From: Phascolomyces articulosus
Lineage: Eukaryota > Mucoromycota > Mucoromycetes > Mucorales > Lichtheimiaceae
Reading direction: 5' to 3'
DNA length: 64,000 nucleotides
Assembly (NCBI GenBank): GCA_025677815.1
Contig: JAIXMP010000002.1
Span: forward strand, 1,736,001 to 1,800,000
The stretch's first letter is position 1. Every line of letters begins with the position of its first letter. This document shows, one piece after another, positions 46,836-59,959 of this stretch. The notes beneath the pieces were generated by a model. The model saw nothing but the letters and a program-made list of their open reading frames with translations, was not told where the DNA came from and did no database searches. The position numbers and the translations under genes are program-made.

Positions 46836-48395
46836 ATTTATTTTTTTTATAGAAACAAGAATATATCAAAACTATTAATATATGTATTTCTTAACCGTCT
46901 CCTCTATCTATTATATATTTCTTTTCAATTAACTCAATAAACAGTTTGTATTCTCATGTTCATTTATTGCTTGTAGTAAAATATAAGTTTATTAAAATCA
47001 ATAATGATATACTAGTAGATCGAAAAGAATATGTCAGATCGATCATTATTGTTATCTTGTGTATCAACGAAAGAGACCGCGCTCATAAATAACTTATATA
47101 TATATATATATATATAATATCTCCAATAAGGATCAGTTAGGACCTTTAAACTACTAAAAAATAATAGAGAAAACTTCTCTATTTTTTACTCAATCTCAAA
47201 ATGTATCGTAGAGCAAAAAAAAAAAAGCACCGAAGAAATGCAGTTTCTTTCTATTTACCATCCCTCCTAAACATATATTTTTATAGCAACACATCAATAA
47301 TATATAGTATATATATTGAATTAAACCACTTTTTTACTTTTGGTCATTGTTACATGAATTTATTAATATGTAAAACGATAAATTATCAAGATATATTTAT
47401 CATAGGTATATTCAGCGTTTCCTTGGTTATTGTTAGTATCGTATGATATTAGGGGTTTCTTTACATTTCCTATACGTCGCAAACGCCCGAGGCGACAATA
47501 CAGCTGTGTGGGGCACATTGCTCATCAGATGTACAAAGTGGACTATTGTTTTGGGAATAACCACCATTGATCATGGTAGTACCAATAATGACCATAGAAA
47601 GCACGAAGGTTCGGAAAGCAATTTGAACCATTGTATCAATTCAATAACTAAATATAAAAGTAGATGAGTATCTCGTATCATTAATAAAAAAATTTCTAAA
47701 GACATCTATCATTTAAAGATATACTGGATGAGTAATATTTACATTACACGAAAGAGTAGAGAATACATGTGAAAAAGATGCCAATATAGTTTGACTTTGT
47801 AATTCTCAGTTTTTTATGCTTTTATATTTTTTTTATGCATCCTCTCCCTTTCTTACATGGTGTGGCTAAAAAACAAGGAGTATCGTATATACAATATCCT
47901 ATAATTCCTTTTACCCGTCACAACAAGGACACCATACATTACCATAATAAATCTTTACCCCATCTTTTAATAGGCATTCTATTCATATTGTATTTATTGG
48001 CGTATTATTCAAACTTTCATTTTAATGTTATTGATATGAATTTCGAAATCTGTCATAATTTTTACTCCCTGTATATATGATTTAACATATCACGGCATAC
48101 AAAGAGATAAAATTCTCGCGGATCTTATTTGTATACCATAAAAAATGTTGTTCAGCAAAATATATTCACAAATGACTGCTGTTGTTGCTTTTTATATAAT
48201 ATGAAAAGGAACTATTGATTGTTGATTGATGCAGAAGAAAAAAAAGAAAATGGGAATAATAAGCACTGGGGAAAATATTCCAAACATATAACAAAGAAGG
48301 GTTTTACTACAACTAGAACGGGATGATGAAATGGCTATATAACAAAATAATAATAATAAAAAAGAGAGAAACGGGAGAAAAGAGAGTGGAAAACT
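46836..48395. other. AT-rich intergenic with a GC-richer islet
   Basis: Mostly low complexity, with an (AT)n run at about 47095-47116. A GC-richer islet at 47445-47600 has an open frame (YVANARGDNTAVWGTLLI) and an inverted pair GTCGC/GCGAC around 47477-47497. I cannot tie it to a family; it may be a relic. No gene called. Confidence 0.4.
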
Positions 48396-50728
48396 TTATC
48401 CACTTTCATTGAATGATGCTAATAATGGAGATAACATCATATCTACATTTTCATAAGCTACATTGCAACACATGGATATCAATCGTTTGTATTCTTGATA
48501 TCGTTTTCCTGGAGTTTGTGTTTTTAACTGTATAATTTCATTCACCAAATCTTGTCGACTCTTTTGTAATGCTAATAGTTTCTCTTCAAGCTCCTTTGTA
48601 TTCTTTATCAATGTCTTTTCCTCCTCTTCTTCTTCCTTTTCCTTCTTCTTGTTCTTTTTCTTTTCTGTATCATCCTGTGATTCCTTCTCTAGACTCGATT
48701 TCTTTTCTTCATCCGTCTCCTTTTGTCCATCATTGCCTTCCTCTTCTGGTTTTTCGTTGGGCTGTTCATCCTTTGATTTATTTTGTTCATCATAATTTTC
48801 AATCAATTGCGTCAATTTCTCCTTTTGGGCATAATGCATCAACTTCCGTAATCGAGTCTCGAGTTCTTTTGCTGCTCCTTCTGCTTCATCCAATAATCCA
48901 GGATTCAATCGAATCTGTTCCAAAATCCGTCGTGTTTCAGCCAATCGTTTCCGTGTCAATTCCAGATCAACACGTTTTTCTTTGACTGTTTGTTCCTTTT
49001 GTGTCAAATCCCGTTCATAACTTCCTGCAAAACCATCAAATAACTGAGATGCTGTAGGGACAGATCGATCATTAGCCAAGATCATCTTGAACATGGATTC
49101 AATCTTTTGTCGTAATCGTGCTCGCGCTGCTTGTTCGCTTGCACTGATCGCCAATGTAGCGGAAGAAGAAGCCATAGCATTGGCAGAGGATGATCCTACC
49201 CCTCCCGCAGAAGATACTCCCAGTAAATCTTGTGAAAACCGTCCTGATCGTTCCAATTCTGTCAAATAATCTTGTGCTGTCATGCCTTCTTCATTGGCAA
49301 TTTCAGTACTTGCACCTGCATCAATTAATAATCGAACCAATTTTTTGTTACCGATCCTTGCTGCAATTGTCAATGCAGTATCCCCATAAACATCTTGTAC
49401 ATTTAAGATGGAAATCAATTCCGATCGATTGGAACCCAATTTGTCAATCAAGCATTCCATATAATAACGTGAGGCATGGACTTTTCCCTTCCAACTAGCA
49501 GTAGAGGCAACATGATGAAATACGGTTTGATCCTTTTTGTCAATGTTGAAAATCGTCTTTTGTAACATGTCAAGCATATAATGAAACGTTTTACGATCAA
49601 AGTTGTTGGTAAACAGGACACTCCGCATCAATGCTGTCTGCCCTTTGAAATTAACACGATAGACGTCGGCTTTGTGATGAATCAAGACCTTGACGGTTTG
49701 AAGTTGACCCATGGCAGCTGCCCAATGTAAACTCGTATGACCTTCATCATCAATGATCACATTCACATCTAAATCGCGTGGTGGATGTTGAAGTATGGGC
49801 GGGACTTCTGTATTGCCGGATATAAAGTTATGTAATAGTTTTTGTGCATACGATGAATTGGTACTGTTGAAATTTAAATCGTCGTCGTCTTCTGTTTCAT
49901 TCTTTTCTTGACGATGATGGGTGTTATTATTACGTTTGGTACGTTTGTTGGGTCGTTGTTGATACGTTACGGGAGGAGGTAGCAGGTGCCCATCCGTACC
50001 ACCGCTCGCCGTTGCACCACCTTTATTATCCGTTGTCGATTGAAATAAAGGTGAAGGTGTACGTGAACCATGATGAAAAGCACCTGTTGGATCAACCATC
50101 ATGGAACCATCATTATCATGTAATTCACTATACTGAGATGAATCTTCTGCGTCAGAAGGTTCGACTTCTTCATGTTTCACTCGTTTTCGTCGTGGTTCGC
50201 GTGCCCTTCGTGGACGAGTCGACGCGGCTGTAACATGTTTGGGTGCAACGGGTGGACTTTCGTCACCTTTTACATAGTCGAAAATAGGTTGTAATAATTG
50301 GTCTACTTTATATTGTTGTGCTAATGCAACGCCTCGTTCAAATGGAACCCAAGTACCTAAATAATTTAATAATAATGTAGTCGTTTTTTTTTAACAGTGG
50401 TGTACACTCCATGGATTTACTTTTTTCACCTTGTTATCTTTTTCAACTTGATTATAAATTAAAAAAAAAAAAGACAATCCATTTTATCTTTACCTTGATA
50501 TTTTCCATAACCGCCTTGAACTTTTTCGTGTTTCCCTACTTGAACTTCACGTTCCAAAATGCGTGTTCGTTGTGGTTTATCGAAATCGGCCACTTTTAAG
50601 ATTTGTGTAGCATTCAAAAAAGCATCGGACCGTCGTCGCATTACAGCTACACCTTTACATAACATCTCGTATACTGGTACACCTGAATAAGTTGCTTTAA
50701 ATATTCGAGGACTTTGTTGCTGTGACAT
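48396..50728 (-). CDS. MBP1: APSES transcription factor, Mbp1/Swi4-like
   Basis: DNA-binding subunit of an MBF/SBF-type G1/S regulator, working with a Swi6-like partner through its C-terminus (family knowledge). Exons 50494-50728 and 48396-50356; 731 aa. N-terminal APSES/KilA-N domain: [60 protein letters not shown] and, across the intron, [20 protein letters not shown] basic linker follows ([13 protein letters not shown]). Ankyrin repeats occupy about residues 225-390: [63 protein letters not shown]. Then come a long coiled coil ([15 protein letters not shown]) and a very Lys/Glu-rich stretch, and a short globular end ([20 protein letters not shown]), the Swi6-binding region in yeast Mbp1. 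Divergent from RAB5. Confidence 0.92.
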
Positions 50729-51643
50729 TGTGGATATAAATATATTTTAAGTATGTTATTCGTATGCTGTTTGTTGTATAGTGTGTGAGTTGGGTTGAGT
50801 TGAGTTATGTTATGTTTTGCAAAGGGAGAAAAAAAAAGTTGCTTAATAAAAAAAAAAAAGCGGGCATAAAAAAAAATCAGAGTCGCGTTTTTTTTTTTGT
50901 GTGATAAGCTTTTTGGTTTTACAAAACCGTACGGATTAAATCATAGCACACACATTTAAATGTGATTAATTGCTCCTTATTCTATTATATTTATAATTGA
51001 ATTTTATTTAAAAAAAAGTAGTTCTCTTTCTCTTCCTTGTACAATCCTATTAACTAGGGTGATGTTGACGCACTATTGCATATTTGGTGGTAATTGCAAT
51101 GTTTGAAGATAATGAAGCCATGTCAATTTTGACTTATTCAAATAATAAGAGCCATAGATATAGATTATAAAAAAACAGTTGGTAGTCAAAACTATCTGTA
51201 TGATGATAATGAAAAAATACTAATTCGTTGCTCTGTTATTTTTTTATTATATACTGAACCGAGTGCTACAATTTTAAAAGGAAAATAAGATACAATATGA
51301 TTGGTCAAACGTACATAAACTCGTGGTTTATCTCTATTCTACCACGATCCCACACGAAGAAAAAAGAAAGATCCCACCCTACCCCCAGCTTTAGCAAAAG
51401 TGAGCTTTTTTGCTGCGGGAAAAAAAAAGGCTGGTCCAAGTTTAATAAGTGGGCAAGACTCACCAGGCCAAAATGCACAGAGCACACCAGGGAACTTTAC
51501 TATTAAAAAAAAAAGGTGATCGGGCTTTGGAGAAGGTTCTCGCTTATACAGACCCTCTTCCTGGTTTTTTTTTTATTTTCCCTTCTTCTTTCTCTCTTTT
51601 TTGTTAAAAAAAACTTACTTTAATAAAAATAATAAATAAAATT
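50729..51643. promoter_or_regulatory. Divergent MBP1/RAB5 intergenic region
   Basis: 915 bp between two outward-facing genes; holds both promoters by position. AT-rich except for 51340-51480. The open frames there (51297-51506) are short and featureless. A pyrimidine tract (51545-51605) precedes the RAB5 start. Confidence 0.45.
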
Positions 51644-52819
51644 ATGTCTGAAGCAGAATCAGCATCGGGTGCTCAACGACCTATCGTTTCTCCAACTGGA
51701 AAAGCAACTCAAGTTAAACTTGTATTATTAGGTTTGTTTGTTTCTTTTCAATCCAAAAAAGATGGGATTTCTTTTGTTTTTTAGAAAATGGTTTTTTTTA
51801 TTCATTTATAATATTTTTATTTATTTATAAATAAATCAATACAGGTGAATCGGGTGTAGGTAAATCCTCACTTGTTATGCGATTCGTCAACCGTGAATAC
51901 GTAGAGAATCGTGAACCTACTATTGGAGGTAAATAATTAATCGAATGAAACCTTGTATTTTATTAAAACGTGAAACTAAAAAGATTGTTTCTGTGGTTAT
52001 GTATTTTTTTTTCATATGATAAATAATAATAAATACATATTTATGATATTATATAGCTGCATTCTTGACACAAAAATGCCATCTCGATGACCGATCCATC
52101 AAGTTTGAAATTTGGGATACTGCTGGTCAAGAACGATTCCATTCTCTTGCACCAATGTATTATCGTAATGCTCAAGCTGCTATTATTGTTTATGATATTA
52201 CAAAGGCTGTATGTATATAATATGAGTGAAATGAGAATACACGTATGTGTGTGTGTGTGTGTGTTTGTGTGTAAAATTAAAGAGTTTTTTTAACTAAACA
52301 AAAAAAATTATTTGTAGTCAACACTTGATAAAGCCAAATCTTGGGCTAAAGAATTGCAACGTCAAGCCAATTCTGGTATTGTAATTGCATTGGTTGGTAA
52401 CAAGTTGGATCTTGCTGAAGGAGGATCTGAAGATGATAGTAGTAGTACTGATGATAATGAACGACAAGTATCAGAAGAAGATGCTCAAGCTTATGCAGAT
52501 GAAGCTGGTTTGTTATTCAAGGAGACGAGTGCAAAGACCAGTAAAAATGTGGATGCCATCTTTACTGAAATTGGTAAGTTCTTGTTATTCTTATTGTGTT
52601 ATATATCAATATGAATATATATATATATATATTTATACAAGTAGAACAAAATACTAATTCATCGTCATCTTTGGGTTTCTTTTAGCCAAGAAAATCCCAT
52701 CGGAGTATCTCTTCTCGGCTAGTCGACCCGATGGACGTGGTGCTCGAGGCGCTCATGGTAATATTGATTTGATGCAACCTACAGCTGAACAAAGATCTGC
52801 TGGAAATTGTGCTTGTTAG
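51644..52819 (+). CDS. RAB5: Rab5-family GTPase (Vps21/Ypt51-like)
   Basis: Small GTPase of early endosome fusion and endocytic sorting. Exons 51644-51731, 51845-51928, 52057-52208, 52318-52573 and 52686-52819; 237 aa. GTPase motifs in order: P-loop [11 protein letters not shown], switch [36 protein letters not shown] and ETSAK. The GAAFLTQ and [20 protein letters not shown] strings are Rab5-specific. An acidic insert ([17 protein letters not shown]) lies between the NKLD and ETSAK boxes; similar inserts occur in some fungal Rab5 proteins. The C-terminus GNCAC is a CxC double-geranylgeranylation site. The first donor is GTTTGT, weaker than the others in this window. Confidence 0.95.
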
Positions 52820-53528
52820 AAATAATATTCGTATCGTACCCCAAATCCCACACCTTATCCAACAAACAGCCTCTTTTTTATTATTTTTTATACCCATCCC
52901 CTTCTTTTCTGATGTTTCTTAACAGGCACATTCAACAACCATGAATCATCCCATTTTACAATTTTTTTTGGTCCCCTTCTTTTTTGAAATAATTCTCTCA
53001 CACACAGATGATGGATCATTGATCCTAACTATTTCAAAGTGAATCTCCCTCTTTTTTTTTATATCTCCTATTTTTTCTTTTCTCTTCTTCTTTAATGACA
53101 TTTTATTTTGCCGTCCAAATGCATAAAATTTTTTTTGTATAACCTTTCTCTCTCTCCCCTTTACAAAAACTCACCTCTTCGAGCTTTGTTTTTTTCTTTT
53201 CTTTTTTTTCTGTTTAAACAGAAAAATTAAAGCAAGAAAAAAAAATGGAAGCAACGAAAATGTCGATAAATCCTTTTATTATTATTTTTTTTATATATTA
53301 TTATTAAAGATTTTCATTATTTACATTCAAAAAAAAAAATTCATATAAGAAAAACTGGTTGTTATTATTATATGTGTATAAAAATATATATAGGGAAAAA
53401 AAAGAAACTATTACTCAAAAATCAAAAAGGAGAAAAAGGGAGATATATTTTTTAGAGAGAAGATATGTGTTGATATTTTTATAGTTTATATGTAAAATAG
53501 TAGTAGATCAGAAAGAATATTGATATTT
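52820..53528. other. RAB5 3' flank and convergent spacer
   Basis: T-rich and then A-rich DNA between the RAB5 and aspartic protease stops, consistent with both 3' UTRs. Nothing else seen. Confidence 0.5.
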
Positions 53529-55404
53529 CTAATTATCAAAATGCTCCTTGTTATTATCATTGTACTGTGGTGGAAGCACTGCTTGTGCCAAACTAACAGT
53601 AGGAGGAGTACCGTAGTCGAATACCGTATATACATTCTTCAAGAATACATCACCGAGAATAACAAACGGGAACTGTGCATTTGCAAAACCAGCAGTACAT
53701 TGTCCTTGACCATCATTGTAATAAATAAGTGATTCGGAAGGTATCACATAACTTGCTGTGCCGAAATTCAAAGTAAGAGGTGGAATCTTACTAAGATCAC
53801 AAGTGATAATGTAAGTGCCATCTTTGGTAGGTGTCGCATCATACTTTTTGGCAATAATGTCAGCCAATACTTGTGGAAAAATAACCAAAGTTGTACCAGT
53901 ATCAAGAACGGCTCGTAATGTAGGTACTGTTGGAAGAACATCAGCAGATAGTGAATTAGTGGGTAATTCACTTCCAGATAAAGCTGTATTTAATAGATCA
54001 CCTCCATCACGACGATTGAGTATTTTGGGTATCTTGGATGTCACATCTTTCAAATCAGCTGATGTTAATTTTGGTATCTTGGATGTTATCTCGTCAAATG
54101 ATATTAATTCATCACCAATAGTTGCTGAAACGAGAGTAACGCCCCAGTAGCCTAATGAAGTTGAATCATGAATGGTATATTATTAGCTGATGCTTAATAC
54201 GATTTACTTTTTCTTATTGCAATATACATGTTCACAGGAGGTTGGCTTACCTTCAAGGTTTTCAACTGGAAATGATGTTAATTCACCAACATAGCGATCC
54301 TTATTGATACCTCCAAAGATAAGTTCTATATATTCATAGTATGTTATAATTTTATGATTAATACTAATCATCATAATGTTAGCTATAAAGGAAATGTTAT
54401 AAAAAATATAATCCTTACCTCCACCGCCACCATGTAGATATTGTCCAAGTGAAAAGCTGAATATGGGCTTTTCAATGAGGTTTTGGGCGATAAGGTTTTG
54501 TAAAGGAGTTTTTAATCCTTTAACAGTACATAATTGAGGAAAACCAAGACCAAGAATACCATGAACAACGCTATCCATTTTTGTTTCATGAGTAGCAAGT
54601 TCAATTCCCTGGTCATGAATAGAAAGACCACCTAAATTGACGGTATCATAACCAACAAGACCGCTTGCAGTAGAGCCGTCACCATATTGGATTGCCCATT
54701 CTTTTCTTTCTTCTCCCCAACGAAAAGTTTGTGATTCCTCATGATTAAATTGAGTATTATACTCATCACAATCTTTACATAAGGTTGAAACTATATCATT
54801 ATAATAATAAAGTTGGGTGATGAGAGTTAGTTTTTATATAATATATACATAGCAAGTAATCAGAAGGGAAAATATTATCAGCAATGGCAATGGCAATGGC
54901 AATGACCTTGTTGCTGTTGATGTTACTTTTACTGCTGTTATTGTTAGGGGATAGATGAGAGAAGAGGGGGTTTGGTAGGAGTGAGGGAGAGGAGAGGATG
55001 GGAGAAAAGATGGAACACTTACTAAACCAAAGATCAGCCGAACCAGTATCAAAATTCAATTCAAGTACTTGAGGAGGCGTACCGATCGATACTTTGCCAA
55101 CATATTGAACATCGTTTTGAATTACTTTTAATGGTACTTTACCATTATTGGATACCAGAGTCGGGTCATAACCATTACTATCTACTGTGATTTTATTGTT
55201 CATAGATGGTCTACCACCCTCATTCACCACGAACTTTGCATATCTACTTTGAGCGTTCCGCAAAGAAATAGATGGGTCAGGTCGAAAACGATCGTTGGTA
55301 TGCAACGGAATAACGATTTGTCCTTTAGGTTGATTGTTGGTTGGTAACGCTTGCGTACAAACTGTTGCTGCCAATATTGCTGCGATAGATGTAGATAATT
55401 TCAT
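53529..55404 (-). CDS. Secreted aspartic protease, rhizopuspepsin-like (A1 family)
   Basis: Pepsin-family endopeptidase of the secretory pathway. Exons 55023-55404, 54419-54790, 54251-54325 and 53529-54151; 483 aa. Signal peptide MKLSTSIAAILAATVCTQAL, then a propeptide with basic and Asn-rich stretches. The mature domain starts near YVGKVSIGTPPQVLELNFDT. First catalytic motif FDTGSADLWF; flap Tyr in WAIQYGDGSTASGLVGYDTV; Cys pair in STLCKDCDEYN; HGILGLGFPQLCTV; ELIFGGINKDRYVGEL; YWGVTLVSATIGDELI. Second catalytic motif AVLDTGTTLVIFP, then FPFVILGDVFLKNVYTVFDY. About 50 extra residues precede the second Asp motif and include a duplicated TSKIPK and NRRDGGD, a possible exposed or processed loop. 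Intron 1 (54791-55022) carries a GGCAAT hexanucleotide repeat. Confidence 0.92.
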
Positions 55405-56968
55405 TATATTATTATGATGATGCTACTAGATGTTATTGTATATTTTGGTGTTGTTATTGATAATGTAATGTAAGAATGGTAGTTGTGATGATATTAATGA
55501 TGGAATAATAGAAGGGAACAAATTATATACTTCAACAAAAATAAAGAAATAATAGAAAAAAGAGATGATAAATATACACAACTCCACAAATAAAAAAATA
55601 AATAAAAAAGAACTCGACGTAGTAAACGTACACAAAGGATTATCCCGTAATAAAAAGAAAACAAGAAAGAAGAGAATCAAATCAACAAAATTATTATCTT
55701 TCATTTATATATCAGTATTGTAGCTGTTATATGTATATATAATTGTTCATATATATATATATATATATATAAACTCCTTTTCTCTTCTCACCTTGTTGAA
55801 CTATTCTCTTCTTCTAAACGGTAACCTTTTTGTTATAAGAGTTCAAGGAGAGAAGTATATTTTATGCTCTCTATCTATATAACCCCTATTTTTGATATAA
55901 AAATAAGAAAATCACGTTTATCGGGTAAGCTCTATAAAACAACATACAACATCATCTCATATAATTGTCCAGGCACGATAAGATATGTTTTCCCCCACCC
56001 ATCTCCTTCTTTTTGATGTATTATAAACTCATCAATCCATTACTTTTTTTTTCATTAATCCTACCTGTAATAATTGAACACCTCCCCCCTCTCCCATATT
56101 GCTTATCGTAATAGGATCATTTTCAATACGAGTTGCTGTTTTTTTTTATATACATCTTTTCCATCAAAAATAAAATCATATATATCTCTCAATTAAACAT
56201 GAAAAAATGCTTTTTTTTACTCATGACTGAAGGTATGCTTTTACATGCATCCTTGGGCATATTTGTATATTTATGTATAGAGTTGTTCTTGTTACCAAAT
56301 TTTGTTTATCCATCATCACGTATATTGAATACAGATTATAAGAACACATCGTTCAGTGGCGTAATATGTATATATGTATTTAGTTATTTTTGAATATTGA
56401 ACGAGAGAGAGGGAGAGATAGACTTTATGGTTATACTTTTCCTTAGTTTAGATCCATAGTTACGTATTTTTCTGTATATCCGAACTTTCTCACCCTTCCA
56501 AGTTCTTCTTTTCTCCCTGTCTATCGTTCTTCTAATAATTAAATAAAAATCTTTACGCTAAAAGATATTCTACCCCCTTTTTTCTTATGATTCTCGTCAT
56601 ATCGTTCAATTTCAACTTCCCTTTCCCTCTCTTTTCTCTTCTCCTCTTTACTACATATATAATCGTAAATATATATCAAAATAATCCCTCCATTTCTTTT
56701 TTTGCTTCTTTTTCTTCGTTTAGTGGAACCCCCTTCAGATGTTCTTTATCCCTTGCCACTTAAATTTTTTTTTTGAAAAAAAAAGTATATTTCGTAGTTA
56801 GTTGTATATATGGACATTAAAGTTTGTTGTACAACAGTCAACTATTCATTTTGTATATATATATGTAACAATAAGTAAAAATAATAATAATAATAGAAAT
56901 AGCAAAGGGTGATTTTATATATATGAAATGAAAATGAGATGGAGTGAAAAAAAATAGAAAAATATATT
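55405..56968. other. AT/CT-rich intergenic
   Basis: About 1.5 kb: the protease promoter (55405-55800), with an (AT)n run at about 55749-55771, then low-complexity CT- and AT-rich DNA up to the 3' end of REI1. No gene supported. Confidence 0.5.
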
Positions 56969-58609
56969 TTATATGATTTGAATTCTGAAATATTTTTGTA
57001 ATTTGTTGGATTGAATGCCAACCCTAGTTTGATACTCCTGATGAATTCGACTATCCTTGAAGGCCTCCGTATGTCGTGCATGTCCTCCGCTCTTACTACC
57101 ATCTGTGATCATGAAACGGCCACCGCGAGCTTGGTGTGAAGCACCAGCACGAGGTGACTGGTATCCTTGCATATCAGAATATTGTCCAATAAGCTTGTTG
57201 ATAAGTACAGAATCTCGAGACTATATAAAAAAAACGTATTTCGCAAGTTTAGTAAAAAAAAAATTCATCCTCATTATGAACTTGTTTTTTTCTCTTTCTT
57301 CTTTCTCTGTTCGCACAAAAAAAAAAGAGGAAACTTACATCTTCTGGTTTGAACTTTTGATCATAATAACGTTTAAGACTTCGATGACCAACAACATTAC
57401 CATTCGGTAATACCAAATGCATTTCATCATCGGCCAAATGCATACCTTGTGTTACATTAGCTAATTCAGCATCCACATCTACATCTTCACCTTCACCAAT
57501 CAATTCAGCATAAGAGGAGGAGAAATCGTAAAAATCAACCAATTCCATGGCATCTTCATCTGTTTCATAAGCAATCATACAATGGCCTTTATCCAACTAT
57601 AATATTTTGTTAGAACACATCCATTGATAAATATGCCAACGTTCTTTTTTTTTTCTTTCATCCACTTCTATCAAAAAACATACCATATGTGCTCGAACAG
57701 CTTCCAATGATCGATATTCACGGCCTTTTCCATTACAATGTAAGCAAGTGTTACCGACACTGATTTTTTCACCAAGATATTTAATAAGTCCTTTAAGATC
57801 CACCAAATATTCAATATCGGGAATAAAGAAACTATGAACAACCGTCATATGGGACATGTTGTCTTCGAATGATTCAGCCTTGTTATTACAGAAAAGACAT
57901 TCTGTTTCTTCTAATCGTCGAGAAGTCTTGATCTTTTCATCGATTTTGGCGAGAATTTCTTCTTCTGTTGTTTCTTCAGTGAATGTCATTTCTACTTTTT
58001 GCTGTTGTTTAGGTTGTTCCATTTCAGCGTTTTCGTCTACTGTGTTATCATTATTAGGTTTTGTATCGTTATTTTCGGTTGGAGTTACAGTTGATGATGA
58101 TGATGCTGGTGCCTTTTTGGCTCTTGCTTCTTGCTTAGCTACGGTTTCCTTGTGTTTTTTAGATCGAATATGACTTTCGTATGAATTTTTTGATCCAAAT
58201 GTTTTTCTAAATAATATAAAAAAAATTAGTTACAAACAAATAAGCCTTTTTTTTTCTTCCTGAATGAAAAAAAAAGAGTTCAAACATACTTGCATGCACC
58301 ACAATGACCTTTGAATTGTTCTGGTTTAATTTCAGGTGCTTCTTTTTCCTTGATTGCTAATAAATTTTTGGCATGTTAACATTTGTTGGGATCGTATTCT
58401 AATGAGAATCATAATAAATAAATAAAGGTACCTTCTGCTTTTTGTTGGAATTGATCATTGGAAACAGGTGGCAGATCAGCCACTTTACGTTTTAAATTAT
58501 AACGGTGCCAGTCAGATCGATAATGAGTTCGTTGACCCTCTGCAGATTCAAAAGCCACTTGACAAGCTAAACAAGTATATAGACCGGATGTTGGTTTGGG
58601 TGCCTCCAT
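56969..58609 (-). CDS. REI1: Cytoplasmic 60S biogenesis factor Rei1/Reh1 (C2H2 zinc fingers)
   Basis: Cytoplasmic factor of late 60S maturation that helps recycle Arx1 and probes the exit tunnel (family knowledge). Exons 58432-58609, 58290-58356, 57684-58206, 57339-57596 and 56969-57220; 425 aa. Zinc fingers: YTCLACQVAFESAEGQRTHY (with WHRYNLKRKV after it); HCGACKTFGSKNSYESHIRS with KKH; ECLFCNNKAESFEDNMSHMT; CLHCNGKGREYRSLEAVRAH. Other conserved blocks are FFIPDIEYLVDLKGLIKYLG, KGHCMIAYETDEDAMELVDF and LPNGNVVGHRSLKRYYDQKF. The C-terminal part is basic (GGRFMITDGSKSGGHARHT, RVGIQSNKLQKYFR). Divergent from NCE101. Confidence 0.93.
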
Positions 58610-58844
58610 TTTTATATTTTAATAGTTCTAGTTTTTTTTTATAAAAAAAGGGAAAAGAAAAATCGAAAGAAAAAAAAAAGCTTTTTTTTTTCATGCGCAG
58701 CTGTCTTGAAACTTTGCTACATGTATATTTGACGAGAATGGCAAACGGTCACAAAGAAACTTGAACAAGAGAGGGGAATTATTCATATCAATATATACAC
58801 AGACACAAGTTTACTCCTCCGCTTTTTTTATTATATTGTTGCAA
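58610..58844. promoter_or_regulatory. Short bidirectional promoter, REI1 / NCE101
   Basis: 235 bp between two head-to-head start codons, with A- and T-runs on the REI1 side. Both promoters must lie here or inside the genes. No specific site is assigned. Confidence 0.45.
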
Positions 58845-59175
58845 ATGACAGCACCTGTACGATACCAATATCTCATTTCAAGGTAGTATTTTCATTATAA
58901 AGATATATTTACACAATAATGGAAATAATGTTAGTTTGCAAGAAATGAATAACACCTAATACTAATGAGAAACATAATAATAACCAAATAGAACTGGTGA
59001 CATTCTGTTCTCCTTCACCGTTGGTACACTTGCCTACTTTTCAAATGAACGCGAAAATCCAAGAGCACAAAATGGCAATAGTTTGTTAGATTTACTTTCT
59101 CGAAGGAGACAACGTATTGTTGAACAACGTGACCACAAAAAACATGCGACCACAACTGCTTCCGATAATAACTAG
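58845..59175 (+). CDS. NCE101: Nce101-like small membrane protein
   Basis: Two exons (58845-58882 and 58992-59175) give 73 aa. The sequence MTAPVRYQYLISRTGDILFS, FTVGTLAYFSNERENP and LLDLLSRRRQR matches the layout of yeast Nce101 (non-classical export protein 1): a short cytosolic start, one membrane helix (DILFSFTVGTLAYF), a charged NER turn and a Leu/Arg-rich end (family pattern GD.I.....GT.AY...ER). Yeast Nce101 was linked genetically to export of leaderless proteins; molecular role unclear. It is too small and too split for an ORF search to find as one gene. Confidence 0.75.
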
Positions 59176-59959
59176 ACCTGAATAATAATAATAAAGCGAG
59201 AAGGATGTTGGAATTGGTTGTATCACTAGACCTTATTTATCACTATGATGATCTATTGAGATAACATTGATTTACTATATTTCTAGGTACCATTGTTTAG
59301 CTTACTGAGTGTACCAGGAAAAGATGATATTGAGTGAGGTGTAGAGGGGAAATTGGATGTGAATAAAAAAAACACATTGATTGGCTGCGTCAGCGCGCTA
59401 GTGTACAAGAAAAGCTCTAATGAGATTCATAATGGCATAAAGATGGGTGATTGAAGAATAAAATGACATGAATTAAAAGAGTCTATATACGCTATATAAA
59501 AGTATGGATGGGCATATTTAATAATGGCCATTATCTTCGGTATCAACACAAGCGGAGAGAAATGGTGTTGATTGCTGTAATAAGAAGTAGAATATATACA
59601 TGGAGACAGTTGGTTTCTAACTTCACAAGCGATCGATCAAATATATATTGGCTCTCACTCAGAAAGATGATTTTGTGGCGTTTCATCCATCTTTCCTCAA
59701 GATATAAAAGACCACAGGAGAAGTATATGAGAAAGGGAGAATCACTTCTTTGCATAGCGCATACATAAGCATTTGTGGCGTATATGTCAAGTGAAGATGA
59801 AAAAAAAGAATATAATTCAAATATACAGAGTAATATGCTTCTCTATCTTATCTATCTTATAAAATAGAATATAAGGAGTAAACCTAACTCAAATTTAATG
59901 GGCTGGACACAATAGTAGTGTGAAAAAGTCATTCAAAACTGCTTAATAAAATAGGATGA
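59176..59959. other. Intergenic
   Basis: NCE101 3' flank and spacer. Overlapping open frames at 59508-59768 exist on both strands, but neither resembles a known protein. Confidence 0.4.

Noticed and set aside
47201..47446. 81-codon frame beginning MYRRAKKKKHRRN
   Set aside because: Lys run comes from an A tract and the rest is AT-driven hydrophobic sequence.
51297..51506. Frames in both directions in the MBP1/RAB5 spacer
   Set aside because: Short, mutually overlapping and featureless; sit in promoter DNA.
59508..59768. Overlapping frames on both strands
   Set aside because: Neither resembles a protein and no splice sites or neighbours support them.
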